The translations under genes and the position numbers were made by a program. Shown one piece after another: positions 1 to 9,700 of a DNA stretch of 21,056 nt (the stretch's first letter is position 1; every line of letters starts with the position of its first letter). The DNA is taken from assembly GCA_019648995.1 (NCBI GenBank), contig BLXT01004413.1, forward strand, positions 595,164 to 616,219, written 5' to 3'. Under the pieces are notes generated by a model. That model saw only the letters and a list, made by a program, of their open reading frames with translations. It was not told where the DNA came from and made no database searches. This stretch comes from Plakobranchus ocellatus (lineage: Eukaryota > Mollusca > Gastropoda > Plakobranchidae).

Positions 1-262
1 TATGGGAGAAAAGACCCCCCCCACTCCAAGGTGAAAGATTATATTTGAACATCCCCTTTCTTCTTTGTTAAGTCTAATAACAATATCTTTTTGCTATATT
101 AGTATTATATCTGTATTATTACTATTGAATTTATCATTTTATGAAAGAACAGAGGGAGCAAAAAATAAAATCATTACTTTTTAAACCAGCACCAAATTTT
201 AAGAGACTGTTTCAAATTCAAAATTGCCTCTTCTTGAAAAGAGAAAAGCAAAACAAGCTTAC

Positions 263-413
263 CGCCCCCTTGGATCCAACCATTTCGAACAATTCGATGG
301 AAGATGGAGTTTTCGTAGGTCAGCTTGTAATCTGAATCTTTGGAGGTACCCTTTTCCCCTGAGCAGAGTTGCAGGAAGTTGGCGCAGGTCTTTGGGGCAA
401 GGTCAGAGTACAG
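263..413 (-). CDS. PPIL6: PPIL6 coding exon 4
   Basis: The exon has 50 codons plus one base (phase 1 exit), with acceptor TTTCAG and donor GTAAGC. It encodes LYSDLAPKTCANFLQLCSG and ENSIFHRIVRNGWIQGG, the cyclophilin segment with the catalytic FHR. The next exon should open with the last two bases of an Asp codon; no such exon is visible in positions 1-262, which are AT-rich. Confidence 0.94.
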
Positions 414-2459
414 CTGAAAGAAAAAAAAAATGTATTTCTTTACTTATCAATAGAAAGGAATGCATTTTTTCAAAGCTTCAAATCTTGACTCAGTTCTCAA
501 TATTGCAAACCTCCTTTAAAGAATAGAATTTCATTCTGTTTAAAAGATTGAAACTATTCAAAATGCAACTCCTGACTCAAAGGGACTGCTCTTGAGACAT
601 GTCTACATAATTGTATAAACAAACATATATTCATACTCTATATATATATGTGTGTGTGTGCATGCACAAGTGTGTGAGTATGCACACACAAGAGTTATAT
701 AGCACACTCCTGTCACCCTCTACAACATGGCATTGAGTCAAACTAAACTCGACTAGAGTCAGCAGCAACAATGCACATTAATGTTTTTTTATTTAAAAAT
801 TCAAGTAATATTGGAAATTTGGTGAGCCTTGAAGTATAATTTATAGAAGTCTGAGAAAACTTAACAAATTATAACACCTACAACCTGCATCATTAAAGAA
901 AAAAAAACTTTTTTTTATAGATTGCAGTATTATTGCATATAACATGAATTAAAAAAGGCCCAGATATAAATGGTTTTTTTTTTTTTGACCTGTGTGATCT
1001 TAATACTCACCTCTATGATCAATGTTCCCACTGGTTCCCCACTAACAGTGATGTCGAGAAAGACATGATCGTGATCCTGTGAGTTGAGCTTTGCTTTGTA
1101 GGCCTCCTCTGTGAGTGTATGGTACAGAGGCTCAGGTCTGTACTCCTCAAAACAGTGGTTGTCTTCTGCCCATGCTATCAAGTCCTCGGGGCCTCCAATC
1201 AGCTCATCATTGACAAAAGCTATAGCCTTGTCCTGGAAAGCCCACACTTCTCCACGCAATTCCTGTTGAATAGACAGGTAGTAATAGTATTTGTTTAGTA
1301 AATTTCGCTCAAGACCATATATGAATTTTTTACTTTATTAAGGATTGACAATAAACGTCTCATTGAGAATAGTCTGGATGATTTGGATGCCAATAATAAT
1401 GCTTTGAAGAAAACCATATAAAATGTTTTTATCACGCTCATGATAAGGATTTAAAAAAACAAACCATTGGTGTAAAAGTAAAAGCAGAATCTTTCTCATG
1501 GTAACCCTTACCTTGCGCTTTTTATCAATGAAAATATCCCAGTCAAATTGTAGCATGCCCTCTATCAGAGGCTTGTGAAATTTTTCTGGTTCTCTTCTGT
1601 GGAGATCCTATGATAAAAAAATAAGATTGGCCTGAGAAGGTGATTATTACAATACCACTATTTCAGCCTACATAATCCATTAATTAAAAAATATAGAAAG
1701 TCCCCTATCCTTTATGTTCACAAAGACATACATTTCTTTATTACGAGGAAAGTCGGTGGCACAGTGACTAGCGAGTCTGCTCTGAGATCTGCAGGGACCC
1801 TTCTGTCACAGGTTCTTCAGCCCACTTTATTGCACCTTTCTAAATCTATTACTGGTGACAATTTTGACAGAAAATTGTCCACATGGTGACATAGTTCTAA
1901 CAGTTCAGTGTGTCTCATGCTCAGATTTATCACTAGTCTTGGAGCAAATCTGATATGTAGTGTGAGGTGACATGTAGCTTATTAAATCAATGGTGGACAG
2001 TAAAGATTCCATACCAAGAACCACATAAGTTCTCAGTATTGCTCTAAAGCATCAACAGTCTTGAATGTACCGATTCTTCATCACTTACCCAACACTACTA
2101 TCAGGGTTAACTTTTAGAGCACACTGTTCATGTTTTTGGGGAGATTGTTTATACCATTGTGAGGCAATTGTCAAAATAATATAAATAAAATTATTTGAAA
2201 ATGTGTGTAGATTTTTATGAAATAGAAAAACTTAGCCTCAGATCAATCATTATGTCAACTCCCACAAAGATTACAATTTTTTTTTCTTAATTAATAATAT
2301 TCTGCAAGATTTTATGGGCCACAGAGGGCTGTGTTTTGTTCAACTCTGTGTATCAGGCCAGAGTTTAAAATTACATAATAAAATCATAGCCTACAATAAA
2401 ATATAGAAACCTATTTATTTCTACTATTAAAATAGATCTCAATTTACCACTACTTCTAT

Positions 2460-2521
<62 letters not shown>

Positions 2522-3133
2522 TTACTATTACCACCACCAAAGTATGAAAATAATACATCATTTTCTCTATGAATAGGACAGAATGGCTGTTACTTATATT
2601 GAGTTAATAAGAACAATCACAAAAGGGGTGTTAATGCTTCATTTCTCATTTTTTGGAGATATGGAATGAGTATGAGATTATACTGATGGCTGCTTTTTTA
2701 ATGGTGTAATGCCCTGCAATAATTTTAAGTATTTTTTTTTCTTTCTTTCTTCCTATCTTTAGGCTACTGTGGCAAATCCTAGATGCCAAATTCTCCTATA
2801 AATTGATTTTAAAATATTTTTCAACCTTAATAAAAGTTTGAATTAACTGTAATCATCGAGAAATAGCACCTAAATTTTCGAATAGGATGAATAAAGATAT
2901 CTAAGGTATTGCTTGTAGATTGCTTTTAAGAGTTATGCCTATATTTATATCCATATATTTTTAAATTCAATAAGCCAAAAACGGATGCATAAACAATTCT
3001 ATATATCGTATTATTATTAAATTAGTTGTTCAATAAAATTAATAAAGAGTACCTCGACACAGGATTTTGCTTTGATGAACGTAACATCATTGATAAGCCC
3101 ATAGAGAGCTATATTGTACACACCGTCAGCCAT
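263..3133 (-). CDS. PPIL6: PPIL6, cyclophilin-like protein (5' four coding exons, partial)
   Basis: Four minus-strand exons join in phase: 3133-3053, 1607-1512, 1262-1011 and 413-263, giving 193 codons plus one base. The product follows vertebrate PPIL6 closely. It has an N-terminal non-cyclophilin region (including FDWDIFIDKKRK, then ELRGEVWAF and VFLDITVSGEPVGTLIIE), then the start of the cyclophilin fold with ENSIFHRIVRNGWIQGG. Compared with cyclophilin A, the catalytic Arg of FHR and the Gln of QGG are kept, but the usual PGFM stretch reads RNGWI, as I recall for human PPIL6. Peptidyl-prolyl isomerase activity may therefore be weak or altered; the family's cellular role is poorly known. 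The start ATG at 3133-3131 has A at -3 and G at +4. All introns are GT-AG; intron 1 has an unusual GTACTC donor. The remaining cyclophilin exons lie beyond position 1. Introns 1-3 span 1608-3052, 1263-1511 and 414-1010. Confidence 0.93.
414..1010 (-). other. PPIL6 intron 3
   Basis: AT-rich intron with a TA/TG dinucleotide stretch near 639-660, scattered CA repeats to about 690 and A or T homopolymers. I see no gene or recognisable mobile element. Confidence 0.8.
639..660. repeat. TA/TG dinucleotide microsatellite
   Basis: A run of alternating TA followed by TG dinucleotides inside PPIL6 intron 3. Confidence 0.85.
1011..1262 (-). CDS. PPIL6: PPIL6 coding exon 3
   Basis: The exon has 84 codons, phase 0 at both ends, with acceptor TTCAACAG and a strong GTGAGT donor. 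It encodes ELRGEVWAF, FVNDELIGG, PLYHTLTEEAY and VFLDITVSGEPVGTLIIE. The last segment is the first beta strand of the cyclophilin domain. Confidence 0.95.
1512..1607 (-). CDS. PPIL6: PPIL6 coding exon 2
   Basis: The exon has 32 codons, phase 0 at both ends, with acceptor ATCATAG and donor GTAAGG. It encodes DLHRREPEKFHKPLIEG followed by MLQFDWDIFIDKKRK, matching the PPIL6 linker region. Confidence 0.92.
1753..1830 (+). mobile_element. degenerate tRNA-derived SINE head (family A, copy 1)
   Basis: GGTGGCACAGTGACTAG resembles a tRNA A box. About 45 bases later, GGTTCTTCAGCCC resembles a decayed B box. Between them, TGCTCTGAGATCTGCAGGGA is nearly repeated at 6645-6664, so two copies of one family are present. 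It lies in PPIL6 intron 1. The 3' end is not definable by eye. Confidence 0.5.
1831..2460. other. PPIL6 intron 1, unannotated stretch
   Basis: Complex, moderately AT-rich intron sequence. It may include the body of the degenerate SINE that begins at about 1753, but I see no coding signal, inverted termini or other named feature. Confidence 0.6.
2461..2520. repeat. (ACT)20 trinucleotide microsatellite
   Basis: Twenty uninterrupted ACT units inside PPIL6 intron 1, flanked by imperfect ATT/ACT units. An uninterrupted array of this length is likely to be polymorphic in length. Confidence 0.97.
3053..3133 (-). CDS. PPIL6: PPIL6 coding exon 1
   Basis: Encodes 27 residues from the initiator Met, including VYNIALYGLINDVTFIKAKS, which aligns without gaps to the beta-alpha start of human PPIL6. 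It ends in phase 0 at the GTACTC donor (3052-3051 carry the GT). Confidence 0.88.
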
Positions 3134-3601
3134 GTTGTTAAACAAATCTCTTGGATACGGCAGGGGAACTCACTAGGAAAATTTATATTGCCCAGTAAGG
3201 TTTTTGTGGGAAGAGGTAAGTTAAACTATCCATTTTTTATAATACCATTTTGACAATTATGCGACTAAAATACCTAGTTTAGAAGACCACAATTATTATT
3301 TCAAAATAAAGAAAAATACTGCTCATGATTAATTTATCTAATCTAAAGACTAAGCTAGACAAAATTCTATTTGATCTTTTACACCTGTGTTAGATATGCA
3401 ATTATTTGTAGCTTTATTTGACACATTTTCTATACTTGCATAGCCCATGCCAGGAGGAAACGAATAACATTAGTTTTGCTATTTTGATACATCTGCGAGA
3501 GGGGACTTTCGAAATTGGCTTAATGTTCTGATTCGATTAAGCTTAGGCCTAGATCTTTCTTGGTTCAGTTTATTCGTGTCTCTAACTTAAAAGCATCTAA
3601 T
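3134..3601. promoter_or_regulatory. probable bidirectional promoter between PPIL6 and NUP37
   Basis: The start codons of PPIL6 (minus, 3133) and NUP37 (plus, 3602) are separated by only 468 bp. Both 5' UTRs and both core promoters must therefore fit here, unless either gene has an upstream non-coding exon. No clear TATA box is seen at a convincing distance from either ATG. The assignment is inference from geometry alone. Confidence 0.6.
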
Positions 3602-3757
3602 ATGCCAAGCGAAACGACAGATGGATCCAGCACATGCGTCATACCTTGCGCTGGAACTGTACAATGTGTGGAGTTCTCACCGTTCGAATGGTCAAGCCAG
3701 CTTCTGGCTGTGGGCACTTCCAGTTCTGGTGTTTCGGTGTACTCATGTCGTTTTCAG
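3602..3757 (+). CDS. NUP37: NUP37 coding exon 1
   Basis: The exon has 52 codons and exits in phase 0 at TTTCAG before GTAAAT. It encodes the first propeller strands with VQCVEFSPFE and a segment ending in YSCRFQ. Confidence 0.95.
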
Positions 3758-6700
3758 GTAAATCTAGACCTAGATATAGATTTCTAGATCTAGATCTAGT
3801 CTTTTAAAAAAGAAAAAAATAAGGTTGTGCCTAGTTTAAGCAAGACTTCCGAATGTGCTCCAAAGGAAAGTAAATATATAGAAAGCTAGAGTGCGAATGA
3901 ACCTGTCAAAAAATAACGTCTAATATTGTGAAAATTAAACAATTTATTGAGAATGAGATCACTTACTTTTATTTCTAAACTAATTGCTAAAACAGACCAG
4001 ATGAACTGAAACTTGGCCACCATCATCCAAGATCGTGACCTGAGGTGGTCTCTTTTTTCCTAAAATTTTAAAATATAGGCCTATATATTGTTGTTTTAAT
4101 TATTTTTAGGGGCCAAATTATTGACAATTAGGTGGTAGATGTGCCTTCATTTTGTCCATATCATTAGAATATTGCTTTGAGTAGGGCCTACATAATTAGA
4201 AGTCTTTCCCAAGTTTGTTCATTGATTGATGTTTTTCTTGTAGTTTTTAGAAAGATTTCCGATACATGCACTTATGGCGTGTTCCACAAACATAAAATCA
4301 GAATGTCCCAAAAACATAAAATTTTCAACTTTAACAAATATGCATATATTATATATCAAACGAAAGAAAATTTAATGCTGAATTCAAATTTAAAACTCTT
4401 GACCTAGAGAGCTTTATAATTTTTAAAGTTACAGTCAAAGGAATGTACCTTACTTCTGATCTGAGATATGCTTTTTTTAAATAATCATTTTCCGCTCTAC
4501 TCCATCATCCTTTGAGCATATATGTTCTCAAAGAAGCAATTAAAAGCAGTAAAACATTCACGATAATGTGTTTGTATAAATGCACATCATGTGTGTCAGC
4601 GTTCATGATATGTGTAGCTAGGCCTAGTGTGTTGCAATTGTCATACATGCGCACTTTTTTGTGTGTCAGTACGTCGAATAAGGCAGTCACACTCGTTTAA
4701 GCCTGCTTGTTCACCAACTGCCAAAATATATCGCGTCATGTACGATTGGTAGTGTTTTCACCCAATAACTATTGAATATATATTAAAAGAACTAAAATAA
4801 GTTTTTTTTTATTGGCGTAAATGAGGCGAAAGCTCGTCACGGATAGCATTTTAACGATCTCCGAAAGTCTAGATCTACACTGCGATTGCGTACTCTTAAA
4901 GTGTACACCCGGCGACACTCAAGAAAAATTTCAGGCTAAACATACTTTAAAGCGATGTTTGGGAATATCCGGTTCTGTGAAATCAACGATACTGATAGAT
5001 TTTACTTGCACACAAAAAAGGTTGACGGAACACTTTTTGTATGACGAGAATGAGTTACTAAAAGTGAAAGTGCGTACCTCCTACGGAAGCATCACACAGG
5101 GTGTGCGCATGCATTATATGGCTCCAGCAGTTAAAAATAATAAAATTATTGCGAAACATCGGTATGTTCCAATAGGTAGAATTCCATTTGAGTTTCACAC
5201 AAAAAAGATTTGGCAGAAACCGATTTTAAGTGCTTATATCGAAAGCTTAAAATTTATGCTTACGACACACAAGACACTGACGTCATAGGAGATTCCCCAG
5301 CCCTCATGTGGGTAAACATCGGAGCTCCCCGATTATGTTTAAAATGTAACAGAGACCTGGAACAATGTGTTGAAAGAGCCAAACTGACCTATTTTCCCAA
5401 TTTTAGAGCAGTAAGACGTCCCCAATGAATGTATATAAAAAATGGGATATTATGTGTGTCGTTTTTTTCGGAGGTTCGCACAACATTAATTTTCTTTTTG
5501 GCGTAAAGAAAGAACAAAACAGGATTTTCTTGTTAGAGTAGTTTAATTACATTGTCAAAAACACACATACCAAAAAAAAAGTAATTATTTTGGTTAGTTA
5601 ATCAAATAATTGACATAGAAATTAGCATAGATCATCTGCTATTTCAGACCTGTTTGTGGAACACGCCTTATATTCTGACAACATAGACAAAATGAAAACA
5701 GTTTTAATCAACTGTTGACAATTAAACCATAAGAAGGTCTATCAACAATTACAAATTATTTCGAAAAAAATACCTAAAACCATATCTTTTAAGATTTAAA
5801 AAAAAAAAATGCTCTTTGAACCCTAGATCATCAACTTGAATAGTGGCCTTGTTAGTATTAGGCCTAGTTGATCAGGTCAGTTGAGCAAGTATTTAGAAAT
5901 AAAACACAAATGATCTTTAGAAATGTTGTTTTATTTTCATGTCAATAAATGGTTAGGTTGTGATATACAACAAGGTAGTTACTAAGTTAGCAGTCTAGCT
6001 TCCATAAAATTTATTTTTCTTGTATGTATTTTGGAGAACATTTTTTATAAGGAAGCAACAGGTTTTTTTTTTTTCTGAAGCATTTTGAGAACTATAGAAG
6101 ATCAGACATTCTAACTTGTGATTGTAATCGATTATAAAAGATTCTAACCTCTCTAGGCCACCTTAGATTAATTGCACTCTTGCAATTTTTAAGTGAAAAC
6201 CTGCTGTGATTTGATGGTGATTCGGTGCAATGTTGCGGTTTGCAGACTTTAAAAACGTGATAAGGTGGTTCACTAATTTTGTCTTAACTCACTGACTACC
6301 AGACTATTTTTTCTTAATAATTCCCTGAGTACCAGACATATCGGGGGTATAATCTATCTATTACAAGTCAAAGAATTCAAGGGCTTTGTTTTTGCCAACA
6401 GCTGTGTTAAATCAAGCAACTAAATTTACTAAAGAAAACAATATCAAGCGCCTACCTAAACAAAAATTATTTTTGAAGTGTCAGAAAGCCATACACTGGA
6501 TAACTCAAAGTCCTCACTTTGGCCTGTTTGAAGATCACTTATTCTGTTCAACTTTTTGTGTCAGGCAACTCATAGTGATAGGTGCTGTACTATCATGGTG
6601 TTTAAAAATTGAGTTGGTGCAGGTAGTACATATATCAGTATTTTTGCTCTGAAATCTGCAGGGAGTTTCTTCCGCAGGCTCAAACTCATTACAGAGATTC

Positions 6701-9700
6701 AGGAGGTGAATATATTAATTATTATATTATAGTATCACCAACACCAACATATTAAGAAGTTATTGATCTTATAAGTAAATAATTTCACCTTTTAAAAATG
6801 TCATTATTTTTGCTGCACTTCTTTATTTATTTATTTATTTAAATATAAATAATGTTTTTTAACAGGAAGAAGGCTCTGAGATTAAAGGCAATATTGAGTA
6901 CACCAGGTTGAAAGACTTTCCCATGAAATGCAGTCCACTATGTATAGCATGGAGTCCACAAACATCTCTTCATGTGTTACCAAAAATAATGAGGTGATTT
7001 TTTAAATAATGGTGCAAAAGTTAATTTCATATCTTTAATTTTACAGTTTTTCATCCAAATGAATTATGACAGCATTTTAAAGCACTATAATTGCTTATTC
7101 CTAATCAAGACATACATGTACATTTTTTTTTTTTAAGCTTTTAATTGAATACATCAGTGTGGACAATTATTGAAATTGACAAATTTATGATAGTTATAAA
7201 GGGGGAGCGGTGGCTCAACTGGTAGGGCAGTTGACTACCAAGTCGGAGGTCCGAGGTTCGAATCCTAGTCCGGGCCAGGTCAATTTTCCATTGCTCCTCT
7301 GTGTCCACCCAGCACTAAAATGGATAGCTAGGTCTCTTAAAACCCGTCGAAAATAAAGGCGGCAAGGAAAGCAATAATACCGTATGCCAAGAATAATCAG
7401 GACCTTACTCCTGGTTCCCCGATGCTTGAACTAAGCGTGGGACTCACTTAACTTTACTTTATATTATATAATGTATATCAGTTGTCCAAGAGAATCTGCT
7501 CAAGACACTGGTAAACTCTAAAATTAATCTAGCCTTTTCAATTGTATAAAACTCTGTCAGAGCACCAAAGTTTAGTCACAAAAGGTAAACAGCCAATGAA
7601 TATAATTCTTTTATAGATAACATTAGTGACTGGCATGAGTCATTTGTTATGTTCTCAAAAAAAAAATAAAATAAAAAAGAAATTTTACAAACTCTTTTAC
7701 AGAGTTTACTTTTCTGAAAAACAACAACTACTTTTTAAAAGATAAAATTTGAAATACTAAGACCTACCTGGCTTTTTATTATCAGTTTATCAATATCTGA
7801 ACGTTGAATGAAGCTTATAATTGAAAATAAGTTAAAAATATGAAAGTAGTATGGCTGGACAAAGCAGAAAAATAGTATGACACTTTGTAAATAGTATCAA
7901 AAGTTTTTAGTGTTTTTACAGGATTCTGAATTGGTAATATCAAAATACTTTTTCTAGTAAACCTCAGCATTTACTGTACTCCAAAACTTTTACTGAATCA
8001 TAATGTACAAATCATCCTTTTAGATGATTATGCTTGTGTGATATTTTAAATTAAAGCTAATGATTGGAAACCTGTGTTTCAAACATACCAAAACCAGCTT
8101 TGCAGTGGCATCAGATGACAGAACTCTAAAAGTGTTTGCTAGTGACATGAATTCATCCAATTCAATGAAGGTGAGTTTTAAAGTCATAGAATCTTCATGC
8201 AACAGAATTTTAGCCTGACGTGTTTACCATTCTTTCCTAAACTGAACTCCTTAGGCTTTGGCCCATACATCATGAGTCCTATCAGATTTTATCCTGTTGC
8301 TCAGAAGTTAATTTGGTTCCCTTTAACATAAAACATTATATCTTTGAGCAACTAACATTTTTTTAAGGTAAACAAAATAATGCTTTAATTGGTATATTTG
8401 CTCAATCAATTTTTTCTCTACCGTTTTTTGAAAATGATTTGATCATTGTTGTTTATATGCAACTTTTCATTTGAAGATACTCTGGGGCCATAAAGGCTTT
8501 GTGAATGCACTAACCTTTGACCCGAGTGAAGGCATCCATCTGGCAAGTACTGGAGATGACATGACATGTCGTGTTTGGACAGTTGTAGATGCACAGCAAG
8601 CTTTTCTCTTCCAGCTTACATCACCAGGCATGGCAGTAGCCTGGCATTCTGACGAACCGTATAAGGTGTGTACATCAGCTAAACCTATACATTTACTGCA
8701 GTAGTTTTGATTTTAAATTTGCATATCTCAGGGGTTCAGATAGGTTAAGAGCATGACCTCATTCTGCTTGTATAAATTTTATCTAAAAAATTACTTCTAT
8801 CTTTTTAATTCAAAATGCATGTGGGTGTTGATGGTTACTGTGATTGCTAGTGCAAACCTTTTAATTGCTCTCCATGTACATGGTCCAAATTTCAAAAAAG
8901 AATGTGCATTTTTTTTTTTATCATTATAGAGTGGTAGGTAAAATGTCTTGTTCGCTTATGGCTTTACTTCACTTTGAAAGGGATAATGAAACTAAGGGAA
9001 GAGAAAGACAGGACAAACATTTGTTTTGTACTTGAAAATCAAGTACTTTTTTCTTTATATTATGAAATTGAATTTAACAAAGCCAAATGAAGAAATAAAA
9101 TCCCCTAATATTTTGAAAACTTTGATTCAGGAGAATTTCAATCATCAGACTTTGGTTTTTAATATTTTTATTTCTTTCAAAAGAGCAGTCAACCACTGTA
9201 TGATCTCTGCCTTTTTACCCTCGTTGGGCAGACACCAGTGGTATGCTTGAATAGTTTTTTCGTAGACCAATCCATTTACGAATTACAAACAAGTCCAATA
9301 GTTTAGTTTCTGATAAATTTAAGCACATCCTAAGACAGATTATCCTCCTCTTTGTGCTTTATTTAAAAGAAGGAAAAGAATGCAACCACCAACTTGAAAC
9401 TTATTGAAATATAAATTACAGTTATTTGCCAGGCCTTTTTGAATTCAACAAACCATACTGCATACATGTTTTGGATTTTGGTGTGATTTAGTGATCATTT
9501 GAATCTGACAATCTCTTCCTGTTTATTGCCCTCAGCTGATGGTTGCCCAGAAAGATGGCTTGATACGATTCTTTTCCCTCCACAATCAGCAGCCCATACA
9601 GAGCTTGTCATGTGGTCAGGGACCCTTGCTGTCAGCAGACTGGTCACGACACAATAATTTACTGGTGGGGGCTGTCTCTGGGTCAGACTGGCTTGTCTTT

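Larger units (their letters stand above)
4276..5667. mobile_element. DNA element with 17-bp terminal inverted repeats, superfamily unassigned
   Basis: GGCGTGTTCCACAAACA at 4276-4292 is matched in perfect inverted orientation at 5651-5667, and both outer ends touch TTAT (4272-4275 and 5668-5671), as expected for a 4-bp target-site duplication. The element is 1,392 bp and lies in NUP37 intron 1. It contains one gene-like region (4821-5428) with many more CpG dinucleotides than its surroundings, which would fit recent arrival. The reading frames match no transposase I recognise. Four-base duplications occur in several cut-and-paste superfamilies. Internal inactive, non-autonomous or virus-derived cargo are all possible. 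Confidence 0.78.

Noticed and set aside
1338-1556. Minus-strand ORF overlapping PPIL6 exon 2 and intron 2
   Set aside because: It reads through the GTAAGG donor into intron sequence; only the exon part is coding.
6386-6652. Plus-strand ORF of 88 codons in NUP37 intron 1
   Set aside because: No homology by eye and no fit to NUP37; it runs into a SINE relic at its end, so it is chance open intron sequence.
7201-7275. A functional tRNA gene
   Set aside because: The A and B boxes are good, but the acceptor ends do not pair and a SINE body of about 185 bases follows.
8020-8202. Minus-strand ORF of 60 codons
   Set aside because: Antisense to NUP37 exon 3, with no independent support.
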